From assembly GCA_029378245.1 (NCBI GenBank), contig JARKIF010000049.1, positions 248,001-312,000 of the forward strand: DNA of 64,000 nt, given 5' to 3'. The stretch is from Roridomyces roridus (lineage: Eukaryota > Basidiomycota > Agaricomycetes > Agaricales > Mycenaceae). The notes beneath the pieces are model-generated. The model had not been told where the DNA came from and did not search any database. It saw nothing but the letters and a program-made list of their open reading frames with translations. Below, piece after piece: positions 61,349-64,000 of this stretch. Made by a program: the position numbers and the translations under genes. Every line of letters starts with the position of its first letter. Position 1 is the stretch's first letter.

Positions 61349-64000
61349 ATGCCAGTTCTGCTCCGTCAAGACACCCGTTCCAGCCTGCTCAGCTGGTGGT
61401 CAGATAACAACCCACTTCTCCACGGGCCGACGATAAACCTTCACGCCGCGGCGAAGCACGGATGTATCACCGGCAAGCCCGTGGCTTTATCGCAAAGGAT
61501 GCCGGTCGACAGCTTTCGAAGGAGTCGGTGGAGATCTACGGGAGCTACTTGTCGTGAGTGAAAACGGTCACATTTCAAATTCATGGTCCATACGCATTAG
61601 CCATTCAGCTACAAGTATGTCGCCATCGACACTCGGCTCATGGTTTTGAACCATTTGACTGCGAGCGCGTATATACAAGACACCGCCCAGCACATCTCGC
61701 AATCCTCCGTGCCGGAGCTGTGTGCAGAACTGCTTGCAAACCCGACTCTCCGGCAGGCGACTTGCTCGTTGATCGCAGTGTTGCTGGCTCATGCCTTGGG
61801 TGTGACACAGGTTAAGGCCGCGATTGAAGAGATTGTGAGCATGCTGTGGTGCGTCAATCGAGCTGTACCTTTTGCTTCGTGTTCAAGCCTTGACAATGCC
61901 AGTGAGGAGCAAACCGATGAGGTTGCTCGAGCACTTGCTTCCTCATCGACCAATGCTCTGCAACTGGGTGGCGCCCGCCTGATCGCGTTCCTTTTGGCCT
62001 CACAGATCCCATTGGTGACAGAGTGGGCATGTGCCGTGATCGCAAAACTGGCAAGACACGCCCCTACAGAGCCAGTGAACTATACTCCGTTCGAACAGTT
62101 GCTGAATTTGGTGCAGTGAGTGAATTTCAGCTCACTTTGTGCGGATGAACGGTCTGAGACCGGCGACCAGAAACGCAGACGACCCCAGCTCCCTTCAGGC
62201 GCTCTTGGCGCTGGATGCCCTTGCTCAACATCCGGACGGCGCATCGGCTATTACTTCGACTGATATACTTGAGAACATATTAACGTCTCTCCATTCCAGG
62301 AGCGCAAACGTCCAGACTAGGATCTGCGTCCTCGTCGCGAGTCTGGCGAAACACAAACTTGCTTTATTGGTCATAATTGTTCTCTGGAACACTCCAGTAA
62401 CCACCTCGTTGTTAAATGTCCTACCGTAAGTTCTTAGCCTTCATTGTGGATATGGACGTCGACCGTTTTGAACTAGTAGCGATCGAGATGATGACACGGT
62501 CCTCACCGCGACATTTGCACTATGCACTCTGGCAGAGCACTCGACCGCCGCAGGAGCTATCGTTTCCTCCGATGCTCTGGGCAATATTACTCGGCTACTC
62601 TTCCACAGGACTCCTGCGGTCAGAGACCAAGCCTGCATCCTGATCGACACCTTGGTCAAACATGCGCCTGTCGCGTCAGCCGGCACACTCTGGGCATCCC
62701 CTATCCACGAGCTACTGTCACAATTGAGGTTAGACTTCGATTTTCAGTGCGACCTTGGGTGTGCTGACCGCGACCCAGAACTGAGAATAACGACCAAATT
62801 TCCCGCCCGAGGTCGGAGTACCTTGATGACCCTGTTCTGTGGTCCATGTCCACTTTGACAGAAATTGCCAAACACCCGCGAGGTGTAGAGGCTCTCATGG
62901 AGTCAGAAATGATCGTCAAAGTCGCGACATTCTTCGACTCGAGGAATGTATATGTCAGATCAGAGGCTTTCTCCCTCATCGAAGCAGTGGCGGCGCAAGG
63001 ACTCCTTTCAAAGACGGCTCTCGGGAGGATCTCGTTGCAAAGAATGGAGCATCTCATTGAGCAAGTACCCTCTTCTTATCGGCAAATCTCCGCTAACTGA
63101 CAAATGTTATGTTTTGGCAGGGAAGCAAATCCTGATATTGTGGTCGAAACAGTTTTCGCACTGACGAGGATTTCTGGGCATCCCGATGGGGCAGCGGCGG
63201 TCATCAAGTCTCATGGTGTACTCGAAACCCTCGCCGCACTGCTTGAGTCCATGAACACAGAGATCCAACGCAGGGCTTGTGTCTTCTTCTCCGCCCTAGC
63301 GGAGTACGAGTTCACCGTTCTCAACATTCTACGGGACATCCCAATCGAAATCGTCATAAATCTTCTAAAGTAGGTGGTGATGCGGGTGTCTTCAATGACT
63401 CTGACGTATTCTGCCCAGCAACAAAAATCGGGAGATTATTTTGGAAGCCATGTTCGCTTTGAGCAGGTTTGCTCAACACCCAGACGGCGCCGTCGCCGTC
63501 GTTGCAGCAAACATACTCGAATATGTGGAACAGTTACTTGCGTCCGAAAGTTCCCTGGTTCGATTTTGGACCTGCGAACTCATCGCGACACTGGCGAAAA
63601 ACGAGCTCGCCGTTTCTGCCATCCTGGTCGGATTGCCCATGGAAGCCTTGTTCTCTGCCTTACTGTAACCAACTCAGTTCATCCACCACAAACAACTCAC
63701 TTACGGCTGTTTAGAGATGAAAACGACGATGTCGCCTCTCGCATGATGGTGGCGTTGCGTAAAATTGCTCGGTGTGAAGCTGCGACGGCGCTTCCCGAAG
63801 CCCTCTCCCGATCCCAAATTCCGGAAAGGTTTGGACATTCGTCGACTGTGGTTACATTACTGGGGGAGATCTGCGCCGGAATCGCGGCGGTCGAAGATAG
63901 TCCTGAACTCATTCCAGAGAGCATCGTCGACTCACTTGGGCCGGAGAAAAGTTCTAAAAAGGCGGGATTAACAAGGTCTGCCTACCTGCATCGGCCCGTT
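61349..64000 (+). CDS. Armadillo-repeat protein, 3' end outside the window
   Basis: Exons 61349-61553, 61609-62115, 62171-62425, 62477-62728, 62779-63060, 63121-63369, 63419-63664, 63715 onward. N-terminus MPVLLRQDTRSSLLSWWSDN with GPTINLHAAAK; the reading then continues as RMYHRQARGFIAKDAGRQLS only after a frameshift near 61455. Armadillo-like repeats follow: LLALDALAQHPDGASAI, TFALCTLAEHSTAAGAI, MSTLTEIAKHPRGVEAL, VFALTRISGHPDGAAAV, MFALSRFAQHPDGAVAV. The intron 63061-63120 uses a GC donor (GCAAGT). Arm repeats form a superhelix for protein binding; partner unknown. The open frame reaches the last base of the window. Confidence 0.8.

Overview
The window looks like nuclear DNA of a mushroom-forming basidiomycete (Agaricomycetes). 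Genes are split by many 45-70 nt introns with GTRNGY-type donors. The families are typical of that class: F-box/LRR proteins, DUF6534-type membrane proteins, GT69 mannosyltransferase, NB-ARC/TPR STAND proteins, and an armadillo-repeat family. I cannot name genus or species from the sequence alone.

Layout. 1-7.7 kb is an ordinary conserved block: the 5' end of a small membrane coiled-coil gene, an NST1-like stress protein, RNase P/MRP subunit POP4, and a small ten-cysteine secreted protein. 7.7-21.5 kb is accessory: a 176-bp inverted-repeat element, two more members of the small membrane coiled-coil family, a frame-broken P-loop protein, a DUF6534 gene with a stray copy of its last exon, a carboxylesterase, and a headless class-V aminotransferase fragment, with several tandem and dispersed repeats. 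21.5-25.7 kb is gene-poor and carries a degenerate minisatellite. 25.7-43 kb holds an NmrA-like pseudogene with two nonsense codons, four intact or nearly intact F-box genes or fragments of them, an RQT4/TRIP4-type zinc-finger gene, an F-box pseudogene cut by a hAT-type MITE, and an intron-bearing tRNA-Ser candidate.

43.5-50 kb resembles a small metabolic neighbourhood: a decayed MFS (allantoate/nicotinate permease type) transporter, a flavin monooxygenase with a one-base frame break, a nicotinamidase and an APC-superfamily permease. 50-56 kb is the most unusual part. A block carrying a 1.1-kb inverted-repeat element and an NLR-type STAND gene (Gly-rich N-terminus, NB-ARC, about 13 almost identical 42-residue TPRs) sits between two diverged copies of the same permease-tail/glycosyltransferase-tail junction. 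55.9-64 kb has an intact GT69 gene, an F-box gene in divergent orientation, a second headless aminotransferase fragment, an F-box-like gene with a GC-AG intron, and the start of an armadillo-repeat gene that runs off the end.

Overall the picture is a few conserved housekeeping genes embedded in rapidly turning-over sequence: at least eight decayed genes or fragments, three putative TIR elements, and paralogue families (F-box, small membrane coiled-coil) spreading locally. Exon limits were set by hand from splice motifs and frame; family names rest on recognised motifs, not on searches.
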